From contig JAAMXY010001041.1 in assembly GCA_019677205.1 (NCBI GenBank), positions 1 to 36,279 of the forward strand: a stretch of 36,279 bases of DNA, written 5' to 3'. Below, piece by piece: positions 19,393 to 30,000 of this stretch. Within the stretch, counting starts at the first letter, position 1; the number at the start of each line of letters is the position of its first letter. The position numbers and the translations under genes were made by a program. Below the pieces are notes generated by a model. That model had not been told where the DNA came from. It was given only the letters and a program-made list of their open reading frames with translations, and did no database searches. The stretch is from Pinguiococcus pyrenoidosus. Lineage: Eukaryota; Sar; Pinguiophyceae; Pinguiochrysidales; Pinguiochrysidaceae.

Positions 19393-21282
19393 CTACGCTG
19401 CTCTACCCCCCCACTCGGTGGCATGGCCAGTCGCAAGCACCACAGCAAAAGCGGCTCCTTCAGCAACATCCAATTTCGTGCGCAAGCGCTGTCTCCACTC
19501 TTGAAACTCCTCATCAAGGGCACCATGCACAGCCGCGTCGTCCGCCGAGTCGGCTTCTCCCGGATCCCTCACGGCAGGGGCCCATCCGAATCCTGATTTC
19601 GACGGAGGCGTCTTGGCCTGGTCGATTTGCGACAGCTGCGATGAGACTCGGTTCAGCACGGAGACAGCCTCCTCGAGCACCGCGCCGATCCTCCCACTTG
19701 CAACAGCGTTCTCTTTCTTATGGTGTTCGCTGAGCTGCTGCGGACCCGGCGGAGAAGGGCCACTGTCCGAGTCCGCAGCCGGGACGTACTCGCTGACGCG
19801 CCGAGGAAACTCGGCAAAGCCACGCCTTCCTTCCATTGCTCCCGATGGCCTCGGCGAGGCCTTGGAGCGGGGATGGAGGCGCAAGCCTATCCTCCCGTCT
19901 TTGCGCCTCTTGGACTTGGGATTCGGACTCCAGGACTGGGTCACGGAGGGGGCTTCATTACGAGGAGGAGAGGTCGACATCTTGCCGAAAGCCTGCCAAT
20001 CGCTGTCTGTCGCTGAGCGCACAGCAATGTCGTCGCCGCGGGAGCGCGACTTCGGAGGCGACTTCTTCACAAGTCGCATTCGGATTCTGGCTGGCGAGAC
20101 GGCCTTCTTTCGCACTTGCTGAGATCGCGCCCCTGGCTCCGGGGTTTGCACTATGCTCGCGCTGTCGAGCGCCTGGAGTTTCTTCTCTTGTTTCGTGATG
20201 AGGAGCTGCTGTCTCTTGAGCTCGGACTGCTGCGCACGGATGTGACCGAGCATCTCGCGCGTCTGCTTCTCGTGCTCTTCTTGGAGACGCTTCTGGCGCT
20301 TCAGTGCTTCTGCCTTGGCCTTGTCCGCTGCCCTAGTCTGCGCAAGGCGCTCGGCGGTCTCCAGTCTCCCCCGGAACTGGGCCTCGAGCGCTCTCGCCTT
20401 CTCGTCGTGGATCTTCATCCTTCGTCGTAGGCTCTCTAGCTCCTTCAGCACCATGAGCTCTCTCCTCTTCGCTGCCTTGAGTTCTGCCTTGAGCCGCACC
20501 ACTTCTCGCTCGACAGCGTCTTTCTCGAGGAGAATCTGCTCCTTCTCACCCCTCTCTTGATCGAGGATAGCCTCCATGGCAAGCTGGGCTCGCTTGGCTG
20601 CGAAGGCCTGCTCCTCCAGCTGCAATCGCAGTTCCTCTTCTCTGCGCATCGCGAGCACCGCTTGCCTCTCTTGCTTGCTGCGCAGCCGCGCCTGCAGCTT
20701 CGTCACCGCCAGAACCGTCCGCGCGGCGGTGTCTCGAAGCCTTGTGTGGCGCGAACGCGGGACGAGGCCGGCAAAGCTTCCGCCCGCGCCGCTCGCCTCC
20801 ACTTCTTCCTTCGGATTGCCAGTGCTTTCCACCGCCTGATCCTGTCCCCTGACCGCTTCCTCAGATTCGCGCCGCATGGAAGCCGGTTCGCCCTCCTGCG
20901 ACCTGGTCCCGCCGGATACGGACTCATCGGCTTCTCCCCCGGCGCCTCCGGAGTGAGGGCCCCCTTCGCTTTGTGCGAGGTCAGACCCAGTCTCCAGGAG
21001 ACTCGAATCGCCAGTCTCTGCAGATCTTGTCGGCTCATGGAAGTCGATGTCTGATGCATCCGCGCTCCCGTCCCCTTCACGTTCATCCGGATCCAGCAAG
21101 GATGCGTACTCCGGCGGATCGACGTCGTCGAAGTCAGCCGAATCGACCGACAGCTCCTTCGAAAGAGACTCAGACACGGCTTGCGGAGGAGGAGAGGACG
21201 TCTGCAGGCCAAGGGACGTGATGCTGGCCAGCATGACCATGTCATCGTCGTTCGGATCGGCAGCGCTCGAAGAATCCGTCAT
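19393..21282 (-). CDS. Coiled-coil protein with acidic N-terminus and IQ-like motif (629 aa)
   Basis: This is a single-exon minus-strand frame, ATG at 21282 and stop TAG. Residues 1-180 are acidic and Ser/Glu/Asp/Gly-rich, probably disordered. An IQ-like calmodulin-binding pattern, LQARLRSKQER (LQxxxRxxxxR), lies at residues 196-206. It leads directly into a continuous charged coiled coil (about 209-372). The rest is basic, Ser/Pro/Arg-rich linker with a short helix near 540-565 (GAVLEEAVSVLNRVSSQL). IQ motifs normally bind calmodulin or centrin-like EF-hand proteins. Whether this one does cannot be told from sequence alone. The family is not recognised. The gene converges on the giant coiled-coil gene, with 127 nt between the stops. 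Confidence 0.75.
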   Translation of the reverse strand: MTDSSSAADPNDDDMVMLASITSLGLQTSSPPPQAVSESLSKELSVDSADFDDVDPPEYASLLDPDEREGDGSADASDIDFHEPTRSAETGDSSLLETGSDLAQSEGGPHSGGAGGEADESVSGGTRSQEGEPASMRRESEEAVRGQDQAVESTGNPKEEVEASGAGGSFAGLVPRSRHTRLRDTAARTVLAVTKLQARLRSKQERQAVLAMRREEELRLQLEEQAFAAKRAQLAMEAILDQERGEKEQILLEKDAVEREVVRLKAELKAAKRRELMVLKELESLRRRMKIHDEKARALEAQFRGRLETAERLAQTRAADKAKAEALKRQKRLQEEHEKQTREMLGHIRAQQSELKRQQLLITKQEKKLQALDSASIVQTPEPGARSQQVRKKAVSPARIRMRLVKKSPPKSRSRGDDIAVRSATDSDWQAFGKMSTSPPRNEAPSVTQSWSPNPKSKRRKDGRIGLRLHPRSKASPRPSGAMEGRRGFAEFPRRVSEYVPAADSDSGPSPPGPQQLSEHHKKENAVASGRIGAVLEEAVSVLNRVSSQLSQIDQAKTPPSKSGFGWAPAVRDPGEADSADDAAVHGALDEEFQEWRQRLRTKLDVAEGAAFAVVLATGHATEWGGRAA

Positions 21283-21902
21283 CTTCCCGTCGAGCTAGTT
21301 CCCCAGAACCCCTCTCGGCGGTCTCTGCTACATGCTGTCGCTCTATCCGCGAGAGCTGCGCGCTCAAATGTGGAGGCAGGCGCTTGTCGGAGACGGTGGC
21401 GCGGCGGGAACGGCACCGCCGACAGAGACGGCGGAGCCGCGCGTTCTCCCCGCTATCGATACCAGGCTTAAGAGCGCAATCAAAACCCAAGCAGCCAACG
21501 GTTTCCGTGCGCGCCGTCGATCAGCTGAGCAGCTCGTTGCCCCGTATCCACTCGTTTGTCGCTTTCGGGAATCTTTGTGTAACAGAGCAGAATAAGGGGC
21601 GAGGCGGCATTGCACCAATTAGCAAGAAGGAGACTCTGGCGCAATTCGTTCGCGGGCTCAAGGCGCCTTGATCGCGCATATAATGGGTGAGAAGTCGCTG
21701 GCGTGCTGCTTCGTCCGCGGATACGGCCTCCCAGTCCACGGACTTCGCCAACGCCGTCTCTGACGCCGCTCGGATTGCGCAAGAGAGCCTCGGAGCGACG
21801 TCTTAGGAGGTCCAGGAAGCGCGTGGAGGGTCTGCTGCGGAGTCGCGCGCGCTCTCGAGTCCAGAGGCCGAGTTGGCCTTCGGCGGAACTCCAAGGGAGA
21901 GC
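21283..21902. promoter_or_regulatory. Divergent intergenic region upstream of the AP2/dioxygenase fusion gene
   Basis: These 620 bases separate two divergent start codons. A CCAAT box is at 21615-21619 and a TATA-like CATATAAT at 21677-21684, both oriented for the plus-strand gene. The interval 21684-21803 is an open stretch in the frame of the downstream gene with coding-like composition. It ends in TAG (21804-21806), after which the frame is open into the gene. This may be an unrecognised first exon ending near here, or a leader. Confidence 0.45.
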
Positions 21903-24900
21903 ATGTCCGCCAGAGAGCTGGCCAAGCTTGGCGCGGACATGCGTGACCTCGTGTCGTACAGGCGCACGCCGGGAGGTCGCAATGCTTGCAGGCAAGAGGT
22001 GGACCGCCTGCAGGTCTCGCACTCCTCTTCGCGTGTGTATGATACGAAGTTCGTGGAGGACCCGCGCTTTGCCGACGAGGATCCCGGCATCAAGGCCTCC
22101 TGGCAACGGCGGCTCGCTTATCTGGTCCAGCGCTGCAGCTGGACCTGTGGCTTCCCGCATGTCGTGGATTTGTACGAAGCGAGAAACAGCGAGAAGAAAG
22201 ACTCACTGGACAACTTCACCGCTCGCCTCAGGAGTCCGGGATCCGGCAAAAGCGCGGGCTTCGCAAGCTTGGAGGAGGCGGAAAGAGAGCTCAACGGCAT
22301 TCTCGACACGGCGCTTGAAGATTTCTCGTTCTCGAGGACGATGGCCAAGAGCGACAGTCTGGACGACTTGGAGGACGGCGTGGACGTGGAGGTGAAAGAC
22401 GTCGTCGATGGCTTCCGCGACGCCCTGCGGCGCGGCATCGCATCCATCCGCAGACGCAAGGAGTTTCCCACATCGCTTACAAGGGGGGGTCGGAAGCGCG
22501 CGAGGCCAGATCCGGAGATGGATGAACCTTCGACACCGCCCGCTGCTTCGGCGCCTTCTTCGGACATGAGCTCCGGGAGCCCCTCGACCGAGCGCCCGAG
22601 AAAGAAGAAGAGCAGAGATGGTGCCATCGAAGTTCGGCGCGGTATGCAGGTTGCAAAGATGTTCGCCGACCCTGACACGGGTGTGCAACGTCCGTACCTC
22701 GGTGAGGTTCAGGAGCTGAGCGAAGTCGTCGGATACTCGAGTCCGCTCGTCTACGTCAAGTATGACGACGGAGATGGGGAGCACGTCTTTCGATCCGAAT
22801 TCGAGCACATTCACGGAACCTGGTGCAGCCTCATGCGGCAGCCATACCCCACCTACCCCCCGCCGCGGAAGCGGAAAGTGGGACGGCCAGCGGCCAGTCC
22901 ATCGCGCGCCAAGACCACCAACGGCGATCGGCCCGCAAGGAGCAAGCCCCTAGGGAGCAGCGCTGCTAGAGCTAGCCCTGCGAGAGCCAGCGTACAACCC
23001 CACTCAAGCTCAAGAGCGTCCGCGTCGTTGAAAGTGAAGCTCTCGCTGGATTCCGTAGAAGACACCGAAGGACACCATGAAACGGCGGAAGCGGAGGAAT
23101 GGGATGTTGCGGAGATCACAGAAGCCAGCGCGGGTGGCGCCGGTCCACCTGCGACTTCGGAATCACCGAGCGAAAGAACGGGGGCATACCGGGGCGTGCA
23201 GTATTTCCCCGACCATGGCTTCGCTGTGACGCTAGCAATGAATGGAGACGAGCACTTCGTTGCGTGGGAGGTTACTCCGCTTGCCGCGGCCCTGGTAGGT
23301 TGACGCCCCGGAAAAGGAAGGGTTGTAGGACCTCTAACGATGTGCAAACGTCCAACAGAGGCATGATCTGGAAGCTGTTGAAAGGCTCGGCGAAGCAGCA
23401 AAGGGCATGCTCAATCGGCCGGAGAAATTCGAGCAGTACCAGGCTAAATTGGTCCTCGACAGGCGCAGCAACGACCGAACGACGCCTAAGCATGGACCGG
23501 TGAAGGTTGTCAAGGATGGCAGGGTCATGTGGCGGGCATATGTCCATCGGCCGGCCACGACTACCTCAGTCTATTTGGGAACCTTCCAATCCGTGGAAGA
23601 AGCTGAGCGCAGCGTACGGAGAGGCGAGAAACTGAATGAGAGCCGCGGCGTCCATGTAAGGAGCTCCGCGAAGCGACAACGGGGTGCGGCGAGTGATCCA
23701 GCGATTCCGACGACGGCGAATGCCCTCGTGGAGGAAGGACTGTCCTGGCCCGAGTTGGGGACGCTCTTCTTCCTGTACGATACCTCGCAACGTGAATATG
23801 TCCTTGGCGTGGTCAAGAGGAAGCCGCCCGCACCGGAGACTCAGCCGTTCCGGGTTCGATTCCTTTCCAAGAAGGCGGACGAGAAGGTCGTTTTCGCGCA
23901 GCAGACGCAGTACTATCTGCTTGGGCAAGACATCGGGTACACGAATGCGAAGGCGAAGGACTCGAAGTGGATTGCAACCGGCGCGCGTTACGGGCGGACG
24001 AGCGTCACTGACAGCATGAAGCTGCATCCACGAAAGCAGTTCGTGTTCTTCTGGGAGCCCGAGGTCCTCCTGGGGAAAACCCTGCTGACCGACGGGTGTC
24101 GCGTCAACGAAGAGGAGTGGCACGGACTCCTGAAGCACTGTCCCGTAGAAAGCTGGTCAGCAACAAGCGACCCAAAGCGTCCGGATCGCCCGGACGACGA
24201 CGAGCAGCGCGCGGAATGTAGGAGGGTCTTGGAGAACGTCGTCATGCGATGGCGAGCGGATCAAGAGGAGGAAGCCAGGCTGCAAGCTCGAAGCCAGGGA
24301 AGGTTGGTGAAGCCGGAAGCCTCCGAGGCAACGGAGCTTCACAAGCAAGAAGAAGTCGACGAGGTGATGCAGTGCGGGGCACGTGGCCAATCCCGCTCGG
24401 GAGTCCCGCAGGCTCCTGCTCCGGATCGAGGGGACTTGACAGTGAGCTGTACGGAGTGGATCCGGCCTGGACTGCAGCAGCTTCGCCTGAACGACGCAGC
24501 CGATGCGGTTCAACTGGGCCTCGCCGTCTTCAAGGAAAAGAAGGGCGCCCAGACGAGAGCTCCAGATGATCTTGACGTCGTGTTGTGCGTCGGCAAAGCC
24601 TTGAGGAAGAAGCATGGCGCTAGTTTCCCCAAGGTTCCCGAGGCCTTGGACGCTTTGCAGCGGACGAAATCACGGACTGGCCGGAGCCTTGACTTGCAGC
24701 CACTCTTTGGCGGCCAAGCACAAGTCGTGTGTCGCGGACCTGCCGTAGTTTTCGAGTGCGTCAAGAATTGCCCATTCGTAGGGTTCTCGAAGAGGGTCTT
24801 CTCCTTCGCATGCGATTCCGTGCGCCAGGACACGGCGATGTTCGACCGGCTTATCTGCGAGCGCATCCTTGAGCGACAAGCTTTCGTGGGGATCTTGGAA

Positions 24901-26971
24901 GAGAGGTTCTTCCTTTCAGGGTTCGGGTCGTTGCGGAAAGGCATCGTGGACAGAGAGGTACGCCCCGCATGGCAGCAATTGACGTTGACGTCGTCTTCTT
25001 GACGTTGCTCTTTGGCCGTAGGATCGAAGGAAACCTTCCAACCTGATGATGCGCGAGACTGGCGAGTTTCTCTTCTTTGTCTTCGTGATCACCTCTGACG
25101 CGAGTCGAGGGCATGCCAGGTTGATGTTGCATTGCGCCGGCGTCCAGACCCCCGAGGAGTCTCTGACCTCTGCGCAAGCTTTGCTCGTGGTCTTCCAGCA
25201 CGGAGGGACTCCTGTCGCAAAGCTGGCCAGATGTCCTCTCAAGGACAAGGCGAAGCCATTCACAATTCACGAGAGCAGCGTTCGGCAGTTCGGCTCGCCA
25301 AATGGCAACCGGGCGGTGGAAGACGAAAGCTCAAGTCTTCAAGCTGCGGACACCGCCGAGGAGAGGGAGATGGACCTTTCGCCGGTGGGGGAAGAGCAAA
25401 AATCAGAAGGAGATGAGCCACTGTCGCCATTGAATCAAAGCTCGGTCGTGGAGACGTCCGTTCAGCTTGCTCCTTCTGCCTCTCGCGCTGGTTCGGATAT
25501 GTCAAGTGGGGGCAGCCCTAGCTCACCACTCCCTGACCCCGCATGGAAGGAGAGCTGGAAGGCCTACTGGGTCGAAAAGGCACAGCAGCTTGCTCGCGAC
25601 GGGTATGTGAAGATCAAAGGGTTCGGGACTTCGCAAAAGCGGGCCGTCCTCGACGAGCTGAAGCCGAAGTTACTCGGGCATTGGCGGGAGCAGCTTCCTG
25701 ACTACGATCCTTCGGATCCGAGCACACACCCATCGAACCCCGCCGGCACCTTCAAGACCATGACCTACCGCGGCTCGGACTACAACACCGCTTCCACTCA
25801 GGTATGGGGCCTCGAAGGAGCGCAGGCCTTGATAATCGCGTATCTGGATCCAAGCTTCAGCGGGAGGATCCATTTTGGAGAGCGAACTGCGTCCCGCGTA
25901 CGCGAAGCGCTCGGTTCTCGCCCGGGTGAGATGCACGAAGGAGGCGCCTTCCACATCAGACTAGACGGAGAGGATGCGGGTTGGACGCTTTGCATCTGGC
26001 CGACTCCGGGAAAGAGCAGGAAGGCCCCAGTGCAGCTCAAGGCACACGTGGATGGGGGCGTTCACTTTCGGTTCAAGTATGGACTGCCCAGCCCGCAGGA
26101 GAGCCTCTATCGCGATACCGCGGACGCCGAGGACGTTCACATGGAGGAAGCGGAGGGTCCTTCGAGCGAGGAGATCTGCGAGGCGATGCTGCGAGTGTTG
26201 GCTCACCAACTGGCGATAGCCTTCAACTTCATCAATCCAACGGACCTTGACGCCGGCCACGGGCTGACGGGGATGTATCGCAGATCCCACGAAGCGATCC
26301 TCCACTTCATGAGGCGGAAGGCAGCGTGGTCAGATAGCGGAGTGCTGCCGTATGAGGCCTTTCACCAAGCAGTCAAGGTCCGTGCGCCGTTCTGTGGGCT
26401 TATGCCGATCTGAGTTCCTTGGCCTCACAAGACATCTTGTAGGAATGGGGAAAGCACTGGACGCACCGATCTTTGTTTCAGCCGGAGAAGCTCGAGGCAG
26501 ATGATCTGATCGTGTGTCACGGAATGCTCGTCCATACGATGATGTTCATGCAGCATCCGGTCCGCGATGGCGACGAGAGCTGGCCTCGAATGCTGCAGAA
26601 CCCGAAGGTCGCCTTCAGCGGGTATCTCAGCAACGATCCTCAAGAGGCGTATCGCACGTTCTTCGACGCCCTTCCGGTGGATTCTCTTGCCTTGAAGTCG
26701 TATCTTGGCCAGGAGCTTTTGGGAGTGTGGAAGACAAGGCACAGCCGTGATCCCCGACGCCTGAGAGTTCTGGGGAGACCTGCACGCGAACTCCTCCGCC
26801 CGATACCCGACGACGTGGAAAAATACTTGCTTGACCCGGAGCTGAAGGTAAGGAAGGCCTCGTGCGCATGGCCAGCATGTCACTGCGAAGGCCTAAGCTT
26901 CGTCGATCTGTGCGGCGTTCTAGGAAATGGTGGACAGCCTCAATCAATTCTTCGTGCGACAGTTGCCCTGA
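21903..26971 (+). CDS. Tudor-like / AT-hook-like / double AP2-like / Fe(II)-2OG dioxygenase-like fusion protein (~1,599 aa)
   Basis: Exons are 21903-23294, 23359-24957, 25022-26377, 26443-26847 and 26924-26971, stop TGA. All four introns are phase 0 and 64-76 nt. In order: a helical N-terminus; a Tudor-like module (about 242-311, with YVKYDDGDGE); a KRKVGRP AT-hook-like motif (GRP 327-329); a first AP2-like domain (about 429-483, YRGVQYFPDHGFAV); and a second, better AP2-like domain (about 509-560, WRAYVHR...VYLGTF.SVEEAE). Then comes a region of unknown fold. The C-terminal ~400 residues (about 1174-1560) resemble phytanoyl-CoA-hydroxylase-type dioxygenases. They have H1339-x-D1341 (KAHVDGG), a distal His in LIVCHGMLVH (H1480 or H1475) and Arg1498 in the position of the 2OG-binding Arg. 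AP2 domains bind DNA sequence-specifically. The fusion suggests a DNA- or chromatin-directed oxygenase, which is inference. The N-terminus may extend upstream of ATG 21903. Confidence 0.75.
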
Positions 26972-27079
26972 TGCTGCTCGCGACGCCGCACGCAGCGAAG
27001 GAGATCGAGCTCGCCGGTAGTCTCTAGCTACTTTTGGTTCCTATGGTCCTTCCAAACCCGCAAAGCTGGGATTGGCAGC

Positions 27080-30000
27080 TTACGTTCGCTGTCGCTTGCC
27101 TGATTTGCGATTCCGGCGTCTACAAAAGGTAGGCAAAGGGGTTTCAGAGGGAGTCTAAGCGTGCTGACGGCTCGCGGCTGCGATCCTTACCGAGCGTCGG
27201 GTAGCTTTCTGCCTCCTTGACGATCATCTGGCTGCGATCTGTCGTCGACGGACGACTTACTCGTCTCGGCGGTTCCGTCGTCCCCTTCTTCCTGATTGTC
27301 CCTTCGTCGCTTCCGAGAAGACGGCAAGAAGTCTCGGGCATTGGGATTCAAGACCCGACCACCCGGCTGGTCGTCCCTGCGGGGTGGGCCTTCGTCCCTG
27401 AGCACGCAGTGTTTTAGGACGTTCAGGAAGCGGACGCTTGATTCATCTGGTGTGCAACACTACCTGTCCCTGTCGCGGTCGCGCCGGTCACGTTTGTCCT
27501 TCTTCCCGTCGCGGTTGCCGGGTCCACCGCGAATCCTATCGTTGAGTGACATGCGTGACGCATCTCTGTCTCGATCCCAGTCACGATCGTTCCTCGGTGC
27601 ATTGCGAGCGGATCTGTCCGATCTGTCGCCGCCGCGTTCCATCCGGTCCGGGCGATCATTTCGGTCACTCCTACCCCCACCGCCGTTGTGGTCCGCGCGG
27701 TTGTTCCCACGTCCACCCCTGTCATGCGGGTCGCTCCTATCGTTCCGGTCCCCGCGTTGACCACGATCCGCGCGATCTCCTCGTCCCCCACGCGAACCCC
27801 TCGGGCTTCCCAGTTGAGAGCTGTCGTCCGCCTTGCCAACCTGTTCTGCGCCTTCGCTGTTCTTCACCTTGTCGTCTTGTTTTCCTGTGGATTTGTTCTC
27901 GTCGAGACGTGTCTCCTTGCTTCCCTCCTCTTTCGAGGTCGAAGTGCCACCGTTCCCTGCTCCACTGGCTTGGTGCTTATCTCCACTTTCACGGCGACTC
28001 TGGAGAGAGCTTCCTCCAACTTTAGGGTGGTCACCGGCGGCCTGGACTTCCCCGCTCTCTTCCTCCCCCTCTTCTTTGTCGGATCTCTGTCCGCCCTTGT
28101 CCGCCTTCGTGGACGCCCCTGCACTGCTCGGGGCTGCAGGGTCCACGTCCATCCCAACTTCTCCGTCCTCGTCGGCTTCGTCCTGCTTCTGGGCTCCCGT
28201 CGCAGCTGTGACGGCTGTCTTTCCTTCAGTTTCTGGCTTTGCGGGAGCTTCCTCCGTCTGACCCGCCTTGACCTCCATCTTGGCCTTCTCGGCGAGAACC
28301 GCGGCTTCAGCGCGGGCCTTAACATACTCCGGAATGGGTTTGCCTTGCTCCTCGAGCAACTGCTCGCATGCGTTCCAGATTTCCTGTCGAAGGAGAGGCG
28401 CCTCAGCTTGCCGCTGTCCGTGGCCCAGCCAGGATGTTTCTCTTGATTTCGTACCGCCTTTCGAAGCTTGCCAAGGTACTTTGCTCTCGAGAGCGCTACC
28501 AGGCGCATGGCTCTCCACGAGAACACCTCGTTGTGCTTCGGATGATACTCATCCTCAATTCCGTTCTCCGGATCATCCGCGTCGATGTACTTCTCAAGAT
28601 GCGTTGCCAGATTCTCGAACGACCCCGGCGAGCTCGGCCCATCCTTTTCTTCGCTGCGCTTGTCTGCTTCAGCCGTGAGGCCCGGTTGATCCTGATAGAC
28701 GCGTCTGAGGTGCACGAGTGCCGGAGCGATTCGCTTTGCACCGCCTTGGAGGATAGCGAAGGGTGTGGATCATTATCCCAGCGGCATCCCTGCAGTGCCT
28801 GCTTGCGTTCGCCTCACCTCTTGCTTTGCTTCTGGCCTGCTTGAGGGCGCTTTCGTCTTCGATCGGCTTCGCAGGCGGCCGTACGAAGTTGGCGCACTTG
28901 TCTACCTCCTTCCAAAGCTTCCAGGCTTCCTCGCGATCGAAGAACATCTCAACCTTCCTCAGAAAGTCTTCGCCATTTGGCGGAGTCTGCGCCAAGATCT
29001 TCTTGGCTCGCAAACGCAAGGTATCAACGCTATCTTTGCTACTCACCAGCCGGGCCCTTCCAGGACCGGTCATGCGCTCAATTAGGATCAGGATCTGCAC
29101 AAGAACCTGTTGTCGCAGCAGCGGATCTCGCAACTGAAGTCTCAGGAGACGGGACGATGTCAGGTACTTGCAACTGAGCCGGGGCTTGGAGGGATCTTCC
29201 GCCATGGTGATCTGTGATCCTCCGGACGCTTCAACGTCCATCGCGCCATCTGAGCCCTCGGTGATCGCTGCCTTCGGCTGCATGGGCACCCTCGACTTCG
29301 CTTGAAGCTCTCGGAAGTTGGCGAGCGCCATGCGGCGGTCCTCGCTCCCGAATGAGTGACCTAGTAGTTGCACAAATATACTCTTAGGCATCGCAGGTGC
29401 CTCTCCAGCTTGCGCTTCCAAGACTGCACGGCATACCTTCAAATGCCTGCAGAACCATCTCCGCACTCTCGACGAAATCCTCAACATCATCTTCGTTTGG
29501 TTGCAGCGAGTTGATCTCCGCCTTGCTGAAGTAGCTTTGGAGGCCCCAGAACTGCTTGTAGAAGCTGTAGTCCAAGATCTCCGTGCCCGGCGCAATCGCA
29601 AGCGGTTCAACCAGATGGTCCTTTTCCGCAGCTTCCGCGGCATGGCCGTTCTGGGTGCCAGAAGCATCTCCGTTCTCTACGGGCGGCACATCTTCTTCAG
29701 AGATGTCGACACCTTCATCGCGACGAGAACGTGGTGAGATGGAACCCGCTTGTAGTGATCTTTGCGTCGTCAGAAGTACCCACCGTCATTTGAGGAAATC
29801 CCCTTGAACTCCTCTTCGTCGTCGAACATCGTCTTGTTGAGGTCGTTGAGCTTGCCGGGAATGTTCAAGGCGCTCCGCTCGCCCAGAGGATACGCCTTGG
29901 CAAGAAAGAGGAGGATTCGGCCGGAGAAGGCTGTGTCATGCGCTCTGGACAAGCGCTTCAGGAGGTTGTTGCAGAGACGCAACAGCGGGATCTTGCCGCG

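Noticed and set aside
27688-28446. 252-residue plus-strand frame opposite THOC1
   Set aside because: The minus strand is fixed as THOC1 exon 7 by homology. The plus frame is hydrophobic/Cys-rich noise.
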